DNA from: Kaistia terrae
GTDB taxonomy: Bacteria; Pseudomonadota; Alphaproteobacteria; Rhizobiales; Kaistiaceae
Reading direction: 5' to 3'
DNA length: 64,000 nucleotides
Assembly: GCF_026344005.1 (NCBI RefSeq)
Contig: NZ_JAPKNH010000008.1
Coordinates: forward strand, 1 to 64,000
Shown: one piece after another, positions 16,644 through 25,344 of the stretch
Numbering within the stretch: the first letter of the stretch is position 1
How the letters are laid out: every line of letters starts with the position of its first letter
The notes under the pieces: generated by a model
Told to the model about the DNA's origin: nothing
Seen by the model: only the letters and a program-made list of their open reading frames with translations
Database searches by the model: none
Program-made: the position numbers and the translations under genes

Positions 16644-17483
16644 TCAGGTTGCCGGGTATTCGCGCCAGGAATGGCGGGGCTCATAGCCCAATGTCTGGCG
16701 CGCATTCTCCAGATCGAACGTGCTGGCGTAGCCCGGAAGGGCGCCGCGCTTCACCTTCGGGAAATGACGCTCTGCCAGATCCGCTGTCGGCTCGTCCATG
16801 TAGCTGTCGGCGGCGCTGATCATGACACGGGCATGCCCCTCGACCGGCGCTTCCAGTGCCAGCAGGAAGGCATCGGCCGCGTCGCGCGCGTCGATATAGG
16901 ACCAGAGATCGCGTCCGGCATCGCCCGAGGCGCGGCGCGGGCCGATCTGGGCGGCAAAGCCTTCCGGCGTCTGCACCCATGGCATCCGCAGGCTGACGGC
17001 CGTAAAGGCGCCGCGGCGCACGGCTGCCTGCACCATCTCCTCGCCCAACCACTTGGAAAGCCCGTAGGCATCCTGCGGGCCGGCCGGATGGTTGTCATCA
17101 ATCGGCAGATAGAGCTGATCCGGCCAGTTGGTGAAGAACGGATAGCCGAAGATGCTGAAGGACGAGGCGTAGACGACCCGGCCAATACCCGAAAGCGCCG
17201 CCGCCTCGATGACGTTGTAGGCCAGCGCCATGTTGGTCTGGAACACCTCTGCCTCGGCCCGGCCAATCGGGCGCGGGATGGCGGCGATGTGGAACACGGC
17301 ATCGGCATTGCGCACGAGCTGCAGCGCGACACCGAGATCGGTCAGATCGGCGGTAATATGGCGCCAACCGCCCTCTGTCGGCGGCGCGGTGTCGATGCCG
17401 AGCACGTCATGGCCGGCGGCAACGGCTGCCGCCGCGACATGTCGGCCGAGCAGGCCACTGGACCCGGTGATGACGATCCGCAT
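16644..17483 (-). CDS. NAD-dependent epimerase/dehydratase family protein (uronate dehydrogenase-like)
   Basis: The start is ATG 17483, sharing one base with the upstream stop, giving 279 aa. It has MRIVITGSSGLLGRHVAAAA, VFHIAAIPRP, the Ser motif VVYASSFSIFG and YGLSKWLGEEM with the YxxxK pair. The short length and absence of nucleotide-binding C-terminal features resemble uronate dehydrogenase and similar catabolic extended SDRs more than NDP-sugar epimerases. Its place in an ABC uptake operon supports a catabolic role. Confidence 0.75.
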   Translation of the reverse strand: MRIVITGSSGLLGRHVAAAAVAAGHDVLGIDTAPPTEGGWRHITADLTDLGVALQLVRNADAVFHIAAIPRPIGRAEAEVFQTNMALAYNVIEAAALSGIGRVVYASSFSIFGYPFFTNWPDQLYLPIDDNHPAGPQDAYGLSKWLGEEMVQAAVRRGAFTAVSLRMPWVQTPEGFAAQIGPRRASGDAGRDLWSYIDARDAADAFLLALEAPVEGHARVMISAADSYMDEPTADLAERHFPKVKRGALPGYASTFDLENARQTLGYEPRHSWREYPAT

Positions 17484-18568
17484 CAGTTCAACGCCTTCGG
17501 CCGGGGCGGCAGCGCCTGGATGATGGCCTGCGCCAGCTTCAGATCTTCCAGACCGCCTTCGAGCGCCGTAAGCGGCTGGGTACCATTCTCGATGCAATCG
17601 ATGAAGTGCAGCCATTGCTGGCGGAACGCCGTGTCGGGCTTGCCGGGAATGACGGTCTCGGACGGACCATTGCCGCGCGGCTCGCGGATGGTCACGAATG
17701 CCGCCGTGTTGCGGACATAGGGATTCTGGAAGTCGACGCGCACTTCGTCATGCTTGCCATAGGCTGCGATCCATTCATCCCACCACTCATACTGGGCGCC
17801 GAACGACACTTCGAACACGCAGGGTACGCCATTGGCGAAATTGAGCAGCGCGAAAATGTGGTTGGGATCGACCGCCTTGGCGTATTCGACGCTCTCGGCG
17901 ACGCCGAAGGCGCCGCGCAGGACGGCGAGGTTATGGCTGCCGAGCATCAGCAGCATCAGATAGGTGTCCTTGTAGCCGGCGTGATCGGGGCCGAGCGAGG
18001 CCTCGATGCGGGCGTCGGCCGAAGCGCGGCCGGCGGCGAGGCTCGCCGGATCGACATCGGTGCCGCGAACCTGCGTGTACAGGGTCTGATAGCGGTCGAA
18101 GCGGCCTGCGAAGTTGTGGACGTGGATCTGCTTCAGCGCCTCGATCGACGCCATCCGCTCAATGCCGAGTACATAGCCGGGATCGTAAAGCTTCATGTAG
18201 CCGACAAGACCGAGCACGCCCCTGGCCTTCGCCTTCTCGATGAGCGGCGCGGCTTCTTCGGCCGTGAAGGCGAGCGGCTTCTCGACGGTGAAATGCTTGC
18301 CGGCGGCGATCACGTCCTCGATGATCGGGCCGTGGTCGTAGGTGCAGATCACCACGACATCGACGGCCGGATCGTTGATCAGGTCGTGATGGTCGGTGTA
18401 GCGGCCGGCGACGCCATAGGCGTCGCCAAGGCTGTCGACGACCTGACGCGACAGATCGCACAGCGCCGCGAGCTCGAGCTGGGGCAGTTCCTTGATGATC
18501 GGCAGATGCATGAGCTGGGCAATCTCGCCGCAGCCAACGACGCCGACACCGATTTTACGCTTTGTCAT
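17483..18568 (-). CDS. Gfo/Idh/MocA-family oxidoreductase
   Basis: A 361-aa NAD(P)-dependent sugar or polyol dehydrogenase from ATG 18568 (MTKRKIGVGVVGCGEIAQLM). The dinucleotide fold GVVGCGEIA, DVVVICTYDHGPIIEDVIAAGKH split over the ridge, and the EKP motif with its Lys (FTVEKPLAFTAEEA) are intact. The C-terminal substrate domain contains GSHNLAVLRGAFG. Its start is 2 nt after the stop of the frameshifted permease gene. Family members act on inositols, glucose derivatives or oxidised sugars. Confidence 0.87.
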   Translation of the reverse strand: MTKRKIGVGVVGCGEIAQLMHLPIIKELPQLELAALCDLSRQVVDSLGDAYGVAGRYTDHHDLINDPAVDVVVICTYDHGPIIEDVIAAGKHFTVEKPLAFTAEEAAPLIEKAKARGVLGLVGYMKLYDPGYVLGIERMASIEALKQIHVHNFAGRFDRYQTLYTQVRGTDVDPASLAAGRASADARIEASLGPDHAGYKDTYLMLLMLGSHNLAVLRGAFGVAESVEYAKAVDPNHIFALLNFANGVPCVFEVSFGAQYEWWDEWIAAYGKHDEVRVDFQNPYVRNTAAFVTIREPRGNGPSETVIPGKPDTAFRQQWLHFIDCIENGTQPLTALEGGLEDLKLAQAIIQALPPRPKALN

Positions 18569-18570
18569 TC

Positions 18571-19442
18571 TCAGGCCTTCACTGCGCCGGCGGTCAGGCC
18601 GGCAATAAACTGCCGCTGCATGAGCACGAACAGGAGGATCACCGGCAGGGTGGTGATCATCAACGCTGCGAAATAGAGATTCCACATGGAGTCGTACTGT
18701 TGGAAGAAGTTGACCAGCCCGAGCGGGATGGTCTGCACCTCCGGCTGCCGAAGCAGCAGGAAGGCTAGGAAGAAGTCGTTCCAGACTTCGATGAAGCCGA
18801 AGATGATGATCAGCGCCATGCCCGGACGAGCGAGCGGCAGCATGATCCGGACGAGGATCGCGACCCGCCCTGCCCCGTCGACGCGCGCGGCATCCTCCAG
18901 GTCGAACGGCAGCGACATGAAGAAGCTGCGCATGATGAAGATCGAAAGCGGCATGATCGACGCGGCATAGATGAACGAGATGCCGACAGTCGAATTGATA
19001 TGCCGAGGTCGCGCGCCACCATGAAGAGCGGGATTGCCAACACCTGCGGCGGCACCAGCATCGAGCCGACGACGAGGCCGGTGACAATGTTGCGGCCGGG
19101 GAATTTGAGCCGCGCCAGCGCGTAGCTGCAGGGCGTCACCACCAGGATCAGGATCGCCAGCGACAGCAACGTGACGGTGACGCTGTTGACGATGCGCGTT
19201 CCCATCTCGGCCATCTGCCAGGCCTGGATATAGTTGTCGAGGACCGGGCTTGTCGGCGGGCCCCAGACATTGTTGATCAGCTCGGACTTGGTCTTCAGCG
19301 AGCCGAACAGCACCCAGATCAGCGGATAAAGCGTCTGGAACAGCACGATGGCGAGCGCCGCATAGATGCCGATCCGTTCCAACATGGCGCTGAATGAACC
19401 GGCCGAATCCGGCGGCGCTCCGTGCGTGGATGATGTAGCCAT
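18571..19442 (-). pseudogene. Carbohydrate ABC permease (MalG/CUT1 type), broken by a 1-nt frameshift
   Basis: Reading from ATG 19442 gives a good MalG-type N-terminus (IGIYAALAIVLFQTLYPLIW ... LFMVARDLGI). After about 18997-19002 that frame turns to nonsense. The next frame continues with INSTVGISFIYAASIMPLSI, the EAA-type motif LEDAARVDGAGRVAILVRIM and a normal C-terminus. The total of 872 nt is one short of a multiple of three. The junction reads GGCATATCAATTCG on the coding strand, where GGCATCATCAATTCG would restore it. It is a real lesion or a base missed in assembly; without it the importer would lack one permease. Confidence 0.85.
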
Positions 19443-20386
19443 CAGACCTTGAACCTCGTACGTCCGAGCAGATAGACGAGCGCCGCGCAAAGGGCGCCAA
19501 CCAGAACGAACAGCGCGTAGCCCATCGCTGCCGCATAACCCATCTGGCTGTTGGTGAAGGCCGCCTTGACCATCGCCGTGATGACGACTTCGGTGGCGTG
19601 GTTGGGGCCGCCCTGGGTCAGGACGTGCACGATGTCGAAATTGCGGACGAAGGCACCCGATAGGCTCAGGATCGTGTTGATGAAGATCACCGGCACCATC
19701 AGCGGCAAGGTAATGTGCCAGAAGCGCCGACGCGCATTGGCGCCATCGATGCGGGCCGCCTCATAGAGCTCGGAGGGAATGGTCTGCAGGCCGGCCAGAT
19801 AGATGACGGCATGGAAACCGAGCCATTTCCACACATCGACGACGATGACCGCATAGAGCGCGACATTCGCGTCGCCGAGCCAGCTGCGCTTCCACGACGC
19901 CAGGCCGACGAAATCGAGCCCGGCATTGAGCAGGCCGAACACGGGATTGTAGATCCAGGCCCAGAGCAGGCCGGCGGCGACGAAGGAGATCGTCACCGGC
20001 ACGAACACCGAGGCGCGGATGAAGCCGCGCATATAGGTGACGCGGTTCAAAAGCAGCGCCAGCGCCAGACCCAGGATGTTCTTGGCCAGGATGCTGACGA
20101 CGACGAAGATGAAGCTGTTCTTCAGGGCGAGGAGAAACACCCCGTCCTTCATCAGCCGCCAGTAATTGCCGAGGCCGATGAAGCGCGGGTCGGAAAAGCC
20201 GTCCCAGCGATGAAAGCTGAGCCAGAAGCCGCTGACGAAGGGCCAGAGGAAAAACAGCGCAAACAGGATGCCGGCCGGCAACATCATCATCGCCGCGACA
20301 AACCCGTCGCTGCGCCCCAGGCGTCTCGCAAGCGAGACGCGCGGGGTCGCCGACGCGGGCGTGATGGATGTTGCCGACACCGACAT
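19442..20386 (-). CDS. Sugar ABC transporter permease (MalF/CUT1 type)
   Basis: A 314-aa inner-membrane permease with six hydrophobic spans (ILFALFFLWPFVSGFWLSFH, SFIFVVVSILAKNILGLALA, and others). The cytoplasmic EAA loop reads LYEAARIDGANARRRFWHIT, the ATPase-docking motif. Its stop shares one base with the downstream permease start. It imports the ligand of the binding protein at 21469-22800. No ATPase gene is present in the operon, so it presumably shares one encoded elsewhere. Confidence 0.92.
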   Translation of the reverse strand: MSVSATSITPASATPRVSLARRLGRSDGFVAAMMMLPAGILFALFFLWPFVSGFWLSFHRWDGFSDPRFIGLGNYWRLMKDGVFLLALKNSFIFVVVSILAKNILGLALALLLNRVTYMRGFIRASVFVPVTISFVAAGLLWAWIYNPVFGLLNAGLDFVGLASWKRSWLGDANVALYAVIVVDVWKWLGFHAVIYLAGLQTIPSELYEAARIDGANARRRFWHITLPLMVPVIFINTILSLSGAFVRNFDIVHVLTQGGPNHATEVVITAMVKAAFTNSQMGYAAAMGYALFVLVGALCAALVYLLGRTRFKV

Positions 20387-20388
20387 GA

Positions 20389-21327
20389 TCAGCCCTGCGC
20401 GCCAGGCGTCAGCACGAGGCCGAGCGTGTTCTTCAGGTAGTCGATGCTCTCGAGCGTGCTCTGCTCGGCGGTCTTCTGCGAAGCATCGAGCTCGACGATG
20501 GCGAGACCGGCATATTCGGAATCAAGCAGGACCTTGGTGATACCCTTGAGATCGACGACGCCGGCGCCCAGCTCGCAGAACGCGGCGTAGCGGTCATAGC
20601 CCTTGAGAGCGGGATCGACCTTGGTGTCCTTCAGGTGCATGTAGCGAATGGCGGAGATGTAGGTCTTCACCGCGTCGACCGGGTCGGAATAGGTCTGGGC
20701 CAGATGGGCCGGGTCGATGCAGAGGCCGGCGACCGAGGTGTCGAGCACATCCATCAGGCGATCGAGCTGCTCGCGCGTCTCGACGAAGGTGTCGAGATGC
20801 GGGTGATAGACCGTGTCGATGCCAAGATCCTTGGTGCGACGGCCGATATCCTCGAGCGAGCGGGCAAAATCGCGGTAATCCTGGGCATCATGCGCATTGC
20901 CGGAAGCGACCGACGGTCCGCCACCCAGCACCAGAACGGGGGCATCGAAGCCCTTGAGCAGGCGGGCGAGCGACAGCAGCACGTCGCGCTCATATTCCCA
21001 GGCGACCGGATTGACGAAGACCGCGTTAACGTAAAGCGACGACAGGCGGATGCCGAGCTCGCTCTGCGCCTTCGACAGGATGGCGTAGCGGCGCAGGATG
21101 TCGGTGTCGGTCGTGACGCCCATGGGCGCCTGGTGACCGAGCTGCATGTACTTGCGCGCGAACTGATCCGACAGGCTGGTGAAGGCCAGGATCTCGAACC
21201 AACCAAAACCCTGATCGGCCAGGAACTTCAGGGCCGGCTGCAGCGGCAGGCCTTCGAGGTCCCAGCTATTCAGATGATAGCCGATCGAGAAACGCTGCGG
21301 CTTCGAGCTCAGGGTCGTCATGGTCAT
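20389..21327 (-). CDS. Sugar phosphate isomerase/epimerase-like TIM-barrel protein
   Basis: A 312-aa AP-endonuclease-2-type TIM barrel (IolE/xylose isomerase-like). Metal-site segments are visible: PVLVLGGGPSV, DTVYHPHLDTFVET with Glu/His, AGLCIDPAHLAQTYSDP, YMHLKDTKVDP and GLAIVELDASQ. It starts at ATG 21327 (or 21321). It lies between the binding-protein and permease genes and probably isomerises or dehydrates a keto-sugar or keto-inositol made by the Gfo/Idh enzyme. IolE-like activity is possible but not proved. Confidence 0.8.
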   Translation of the reverse strand: MTMTTLSSKPQRFSIGYHLNSWDLEGLPLQPALKFLADQGFGWFEILAFTSLSDQFARKYMQLGHQAPMGVTTDTDILRRYAILSKAQSELGIRLSSLYVNAVFVNPVAWEYERDVLLSLARLLKGFDAPVLVLGGGPSVASGNAHDAQDYRDFARSLEDIGRRTKDLGIDTVYHPHLDTFVETREQLDRLMDVLDTSVAGLCIDPAHLAQTYSDPVDAVKTYISAIRYMHLKDTKVDPALKGYDRYAAFCELGAGVVDLKGITKVLLDSEYAGLAIVELDASQKTAEQSTLESIDYLKNTLGLVLTPGAQG

Positions 21328-21420
21328 GTCCTTATCGGGATGCGGATCGGGGGGCGTCAGTCCGGCGCCGGACGGGTCAACCGCCCCGGCAAACGGAATG
21401 GTCGACTGGCCTTGATGGCG

Positions 21421-21452
21421 GAAGACCGGGCCCGCTACGGAGCCCGGTCTTC
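21421..21452 (-). promoter_or_regulatory. 11-bp stem-loop between the binding-protein gene and the rest of the operon
   Basis: GAAGACCGGGC (21421-21431) pairs perfectly with GCCCGGTCTTC (21442-21452). There is no T-run on the minus strand. It probably stabilises the abundant binding-protein mRNA or partially attenuates downstream transcription. Confidence 0.6.
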
Positions 21453-21468
21453 CTATTGAGTGCGAGGC

Positions 21469-22800
21469 TCAGTCCTGCGGCGGCCAGTTGCCCTGGGCGA
21501 CGAGGTCGTCATAAACGGCCTGCACGGCGTCGGCCGCCTGCTGCGGCGTCAACTGGCCACCGACGACGCCGGCGATCGACGACGAGACGGCGGTCGCGAC
21601 TTCAGCCGGCCAGACCCAGTCGAGGAACTTCACCGTGTTCGGGAAGGCGCTGACGCGCAGGTCCTTGGCGTAGGCGTCCTCGACGACCGGAACACCCTTG
21701 ACCGAGGTGGCGAGCGGCTGCTCGGGCTCGAGATAGAGCGTCGCGACTTCGGGCTGGGTCAGGTAGGACATGAAGGCGACGGCGGGCGCGACCTTTTCGG
21801 GCGCGATGGTCGCCGACATGCACATGCCGTTATCCGCGCCGCCGCCATGCTTCGGCTCGCCGGGAGTGCCGGCCATCTTCGGGAAGGCGAAGGTGCCCCA
21901 CTCGAAGCCCTTCACGCTTTCCTGCAGCGACGGGACTTCCCACGTGCCGCCGTAATACATGGCGCTCTTGCCGCTGGCGAAGGCCGAGCGCATGCCATCC
22001 TGGTCGACCGCGAGCGAATCCTTCGAAAGGATGCCGTCATCGACCCACGTCTTGATCAGGTCGAAGGCAGCGACGCCGTCGGCGTCATTGAACTTCGCCT
22101 TGCCGTCGAGGATCGCCGTCGTGCGGCCGATCGGATCGCCGGAGGCCTGCGAGAAGGTCTCGAAGTACCACATCGGCCACATCGGCGTGTTCGAGCCCTG
22201 ATGCAGCAGCGGGATGATGCCGGCAGCGGCGAGCTTCGGCGCGGCGGCCTTCAGGTCCTCATAGCTCGGCGGAACCGGGATGCCGAGATCGGCGAAGGCC
22301 TTCTTGTTGTAGAAGATCGCCGAAGTCGACATCGTCGTGATCGGAACGGCGTAGACTTCGCCGCGGACGGTGAAGGCGCCGATCGCCGGCTGGTCGAGAT
22401 TGGCGGAGAACGCCTCGATTTCCTTGGTGATCGGACGAAGCAGGCCACGACGGACATAGGCGCCGTTGGTGTAGAAGGCCGAGCACGCGATCAGGTCCAT
22501 TTCCTGATTGGCGAGACGCGCCGTCATCAGGCGCTGGACGTCGTTGGCCTGCGGGCCCTGGGCGTCCCACTCGACGGCCTTGACCTCGGGGTGGGCGGCG
22601 AGGAAGCCGGCGATCACCTTGTCCTGAATGGCCTTCTGCACGTCAGGAGCCTGACGCGGGGCCAATTTATTGAGCGCCGATCCACCGAACACCTTGAGGG
22701 TGACACCCTCGGCACTGGCAATCGACGGAGACAAGGCAGCCAGAACGGTCATGGCGCTGGCTAGCATCAGGCGCGAAACGGTTCGCTTGCGAATGAGCAT
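21469..22800 (-). CDS. Extracellular sugar-binding protein of an ABC importer (CUT1)
   Basis: A 443-aa protein starting at ATG 22800 behind a GGAGGGA ribosome site. A signal peptide ends near SPSIASAEG. Family features include LKVFGGSALNKLA, TTMSTSAIFYNKKAFADLGI, VPPSYEDLKAAAPKLAAAGI and GKSAMYYGGTWEVPSL. It is the first gene of the operon and is followed by a stem-loop, as expected for a highly expressed periplasmic receptor. The ligand is unknown; operon enzymes suggest an oxidisable sugar, inositol or uronate. Confidence 0.92.
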   Translation of the reverse strand: MLIRKRTVSRLMLASAMTVLAALSPSIASAEGVTLKVFGGSALNKLAPRQAPDVQKAIQDKVIAGFLAAHPEVKAVEWDAQGPQANDVQRLMTARLANQEMDLIACSAFYTNGAYVRRGLLRPITKEIEAFSANLDQPAIGAFTVRGEVYAVPITTMSTSAIFYNKKAFADLGIPVPPSYEDLKAAAPKLAAAGIIPLLHQGSNTPMWPMWYFETFSQASGDPIGRTTAILDGKAKFNDADGVAAFDLIKTWVDDGILSKDSLAVDQDGMRSAFASGKSAMYYGGTWEVPSLQESVKGFEWGTFAFPKMAGTPGEPKHGGGADNGMCMSATIAPEKVAPAVAFMSYLTQPEVATLYLEPEQPLATSVKGVPVVEDAYAKDLRVSAFPNTVKFLDWVWPAEVATAVSSSIAGVVGGQLTPQQAADAVQAVYDDLVAQGNWPPQD

Positions 22801-22865
22801 GGAAGTCCCTCCAATCAATGACGAGAACAGGTCCCCTCGACCCCTCCATTCATTGATAGTCATAC

Positions 22866-22896
22866 AATAATCTGATCGAATCCCGCCCTTTGTCAA
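22866..22896 (-). promoter_or_regulatory. Putative sigma70 promoter of the sugar ABC operon
   Basis: On the minus strand TTGACA (22896-22891) is followed after 18 nt by GATTAT. A partly symmetrical ATTGTATGACTATCAAT lies just downstream. Spacing and position (about 70-95 nt upstream of the binding-protein start) fit a regulated promoter. Confidence 0.4.
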
Positions 22897-22990
22897 TGCA
22901 TCTTGAGGCGCGCCGCTCATTTTCGGAATCTGCATTAAAATCAGTCAGATACGACTCCACTGTGATTACCTTTTGCACAACTTGATCCGG

Positions 22991-23022
22991 TTGACACAAG
23001 GCTGCTAATATACTTACTAGCC
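22991..23022 (+). promoter_or_regulatory. Putative promoter and MarR-type operator of the hydrolase-marR unit
   Basis: TTGACA (22991-22996), a 17-nt spacer and TTACTA (23014-23019) form a good promoter. An inverted repeat with ends GGCT/AGCC and inner CTA/TAG (23000-23022) covers the -10, where a MarR-type repressor would block RNA polymerase. The marR gene is the second gene of this unit. Confidence 0.45.
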
Positions 23023-23103
23023 AAATAAAGTTCGTAGCGCCGAGGGCGTGATGGATCCCTGCCGGGGCGCAGGTGATGCAGCAGGACCCGCATGGAGGAT
23101 CAT

Positions 23104-23736
23104 ATGAGTGCTGACGTTTTCTCGGATCATCGCCATGGCGAGACCCTGACCCTGGACAAGGGCCGCACGGCCGTCATCGTCGTCGATATGATCAATGAAT
23201 TCTGCAAGCCGGGCGGCGCCATGGTGTTGCCGGGCTATGAGAAACTGGTGCCGCAACAGCTCGAAGTGATCGAGGCCGCCCGCGCCGTCGGCGCACCCGT
23301 TTTCTGGGTTCACGACGTCCACCGCGCCAACATGCGCCGCGACCGTGAATGGGTGAAGCGTACCCCGCATTGCGTCGAGGGCAGCTGGGGCACCGAGATC
23401 ATCGAGGACCTGGGCGCGCGGGATGACGAAATCCACATCATCAAGCGTCGCTATTCGGCGTTCTTCCAGACCGATCTCGACATGACGCTCAAGGACATGC
23501 AGATCACGCAGCTCGTGGTCTTCGGCGTCGTGACGAATATCTGCGTCCGCTCGACCGTCCACGACGCGTTCTTCATCGGCTACGACGTCGCCGTTCCGCA
23601 GGATTGCTGCGCCGCAACTGGAGCGCGCGAGCAGGAAAGCACGCTCTATGACATCGCGACCCATTTCGGCGTTGTGACTAACGCTGCCGACGTGGTTGCA
23701 TCCCTCAAGGATGGTCTTGCGCTGCGTCAGGTTTAA
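23104..23736 (+). CDS. Isochorismatase-family cysteine hydrolase
   Basis: A 210-aa cytoplasmic hydrolase of the nicotinamidase/maleamate amidase/N-carbamoylsarcosine amidase superfamily. ATG 23104 follows GGAGGATCAT; a second ATG 12 nt upstream is less well placed. The catalytic triad is visible: Asp in IVVDMINEFCKPGG, Lys in IIKRRYSAFF and the nucleophile Cys in FGVVTNICVRSTVHDA with the usual cis-peptide neighbourhood. It is co-transcribed with a MarR regulator 3 nt downstream. The substrate is probably an amide or carbamoyl compound. Confidence 0.88.
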   Translation: MSADVFSDHRHGETLTLDKGRTAVIVVDMINEFCKPGGAMVLPGYEKLVPQQLEVIEAARAVGAPVFWVHDVHRANMRRDREWVKRTPHCVEGSWGTEIIEDLGARDDEIHIIKRRYSAFFQTDLDMTLKDMQITQLVVFGVVTNICVRSTVHDAFFIGYDVAVPQDCCAATGAREQESTLYDIATHFGVVTNAADVVASLKDGLALRQV

Positions 23737-23739
23737 GGA

Positions 23740-24291
23740 TTGTCTGAACGCCAGCAGGGCAAGGGGCTACACCTATTGATTGAAGACAAGAGCCAGGACA
23801 GCGAGGCCGGCCACGAGCCCGCTGCAGGCACCAGCTATAGCCGGTCGCAGATCGCGGACATGATCGCCGCGACCGGTTACGATCTGGATCACCATCCGGC
23901 CCACATCATCCGGAAGGTTCACCAGCGCGCGACGACCTGCTTTCAGCAGGTCATGGCGGGCGAAGACCTGACGCCGACGCAATTCGCCGCCCTCGCCACC
24001 ATTCTCCGGCATGGCGATGTCTCGCAGAACCACCTCGGCCGGCTGACGGCCATGGATCCCTCGACCATCAGCCTGGTCGTGCGCAAACTGCGCAAGCAGG
24101 GTTTTGTCACGCGTGGCACGTCGAGTACCGACCAGCGGATGGTGATCATCACGCTGACTGACAAGGGCGTCGACTACACGCTCGAACGGCTGGGCAAGAG
24201 CGCCGAGGCCGGCACCCGGCTGTTGGCGCCGCTTTCCGCCGCCGAACAGGCGCTGTTGCTGGAACTCTTGCAGCGCATCAGCGACGACTGA
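23740..24291 (+). CDS. MarR-family transcriptional regulator
   Basis: About 183 aa from TTG 23740 (TAAGGA just upstream); a second TTG at 23776 is possible and would remove a variable polar N-terminus. The winged helix is clear: GEDLTPTQFAALATILRHGD, LTAMDPSTISLVVRKLRKQG and the wing SSTDQRMVIITLTDKG. It immediately follows the isochorismatase-family gene and probably regulates it through the palindrome at 23000-23022, in response to the hydrolase substrate or product. Confidence 0.85.
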   Translation: MSERQQGKGLHLLIEDKSQDSEAGHEPAAGTSYSRSQIADMIAATGYDLDHHPAHIIRKVHQRATTCFQQVMAGEDLTPTQFAALATILRHGDVSQNHLGRLTAMDPSTISLVVRKLRKQGFVTRGTSSTDQRMVIITLTDKGVDYTLERLGKSAEAGTRLLAPLSAAEQALLLELLQRISDD

Positions 24292-24300
24292 AGCCCGGCC

Positions 24301-25191
24301 TCATTCGGCGATCTCCTTCAGCAGCCAATCGCGAAACTGCATGAAGGCCTCTCGCTGCTGGCTGCGATGGGGATAAATCAGCGTGTAGGGCTGGTCGCCG
24401 ATCAGCCTGCGCTCGGATGCCAGCACCAGGTGTCCCGCCGCCAGGGCCGCCCGCGCCACAACCTCCGGCACGAGTGCCACGCCGAGGCCGGCGATGGCCG
24501 CGTTGACCACCATGTCGAAATGCTCGAGGCGGGCACCGCGCAGGATGGTTCGACTGTCGAGGCCGGCATCGCGAAACCAGTCAAGCCAGAGCGTGGGACG
24601 CGTCGATTGCTGCAGCAGCGGCATGTTCGACAGTTCCTCATCGGCCAGGATGCTCCGGCCCGCGAGCAGCGATGGCGCAGCCAACACGACCAGTTGCTCC
24701 TGCATCAGGACGTCCACATGCGAGCCCGGGACGCGGTGATCGCCGCGCTGGATCGCCGCGTCAAAACCGTCGATTTCGAAGTCGACGACATCGAGACGGG
24801 CTGAAATGTCGAACGTCATATTGGGTGCCACACTGCGATAGGCCGCCAATCGTGGCACCAGCCAGGTGCTGCCCAAGGTCGGCAGGACAGCCAGCCGCAA
24901 CACGTCGGCATGGCCGCCAAACGCCATCACCGTCATCGCCGCCTGCTGAAGATCCTTGAGCAGCCGGTCGACGTCACGATGCAGCGCCCTTCCCGCGTCG
25001 GAGAGGATCAGGCGCTGCTTGACCCGGTGGAACAGGCGAACCCCGAGACGCTCCTCCAGTGTGCCGACGGACCGGCTGACGGCGCTTTGCGTCAGGCTCA
25101 GCGCCAGTGCGGCCCGCGTGGTCGCGCCAAGCCGGGCGCAGGCGGAGAAGGCCTGCAGCTCCGTGATGGTTGGAATATAGCCTTCACGCAT
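24301..25191 (-). CDS. LysR-family regulator, GcdR-like
   Basis: A 296-aa LTTR with helix-turn-helix [20 protein letters not shown] followed by [20 protein letters not shown]. The effector domain ([20 protein letters not shown]) has the GcvA-group pattern, including FDAAIQRGD. It is divergent from glutaryl-CoA dehydrogenase, with 153 nt between starts. That is the standard position of the activator GcdR, so it probably activates gcdH with glutarate or glutaryl-CoA as effector. Confidence 0.85.
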   Translation of the reverse strand: MREGYIPTITELQAFSACARLGATTRAALALSLTQSAVSRSVGTLEERLGVRLFHRVKQRLILSDAGRALHRDVDRLLKDLQQAAMTVMAFGGHADVLRLAVLPTLGSTWLVPRLAAYRSVAPNMTFDISARLDVVDFEIDGFDAAIQRGDHRVPGSHVDVLMQEQLVVLAAPSLLAGRSILADEELSNMPLLQQSTRPTLWLDWFRDAGLDSRTILRGARLEHFDMVVNAAIAGLGVALVPEVVARAALAAGHLVLASERRLIGDQPYTLIYPHRSQQREAFMQFRDWLLKEIAE

Positions 25192-25344
25192 AGGCGGTCG
25201 CTCACCGTGCTATTATTACCATTACTCATCAACTTCTTTGAAAGCCTTGTTATCGCGTGCAGAGCCGATTTGCTAGTTTTAAGGCCAATGCACGGCGCCA
25301 TTCCGCCATGCGCTCTCCCGATTTCGACTACAAAGGTGACAGCC

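Noticed and set aside
17483-19087. A 534-codon frame that would fuse a permease-like N-terminus to the Gfo/Idh enzyme
   Set aside because: The N-terminal part is an out-of-frame reading of the permease gene. The Gfo/Idh start at 18568 fits the family length, and the permease is explained by a frameshift.
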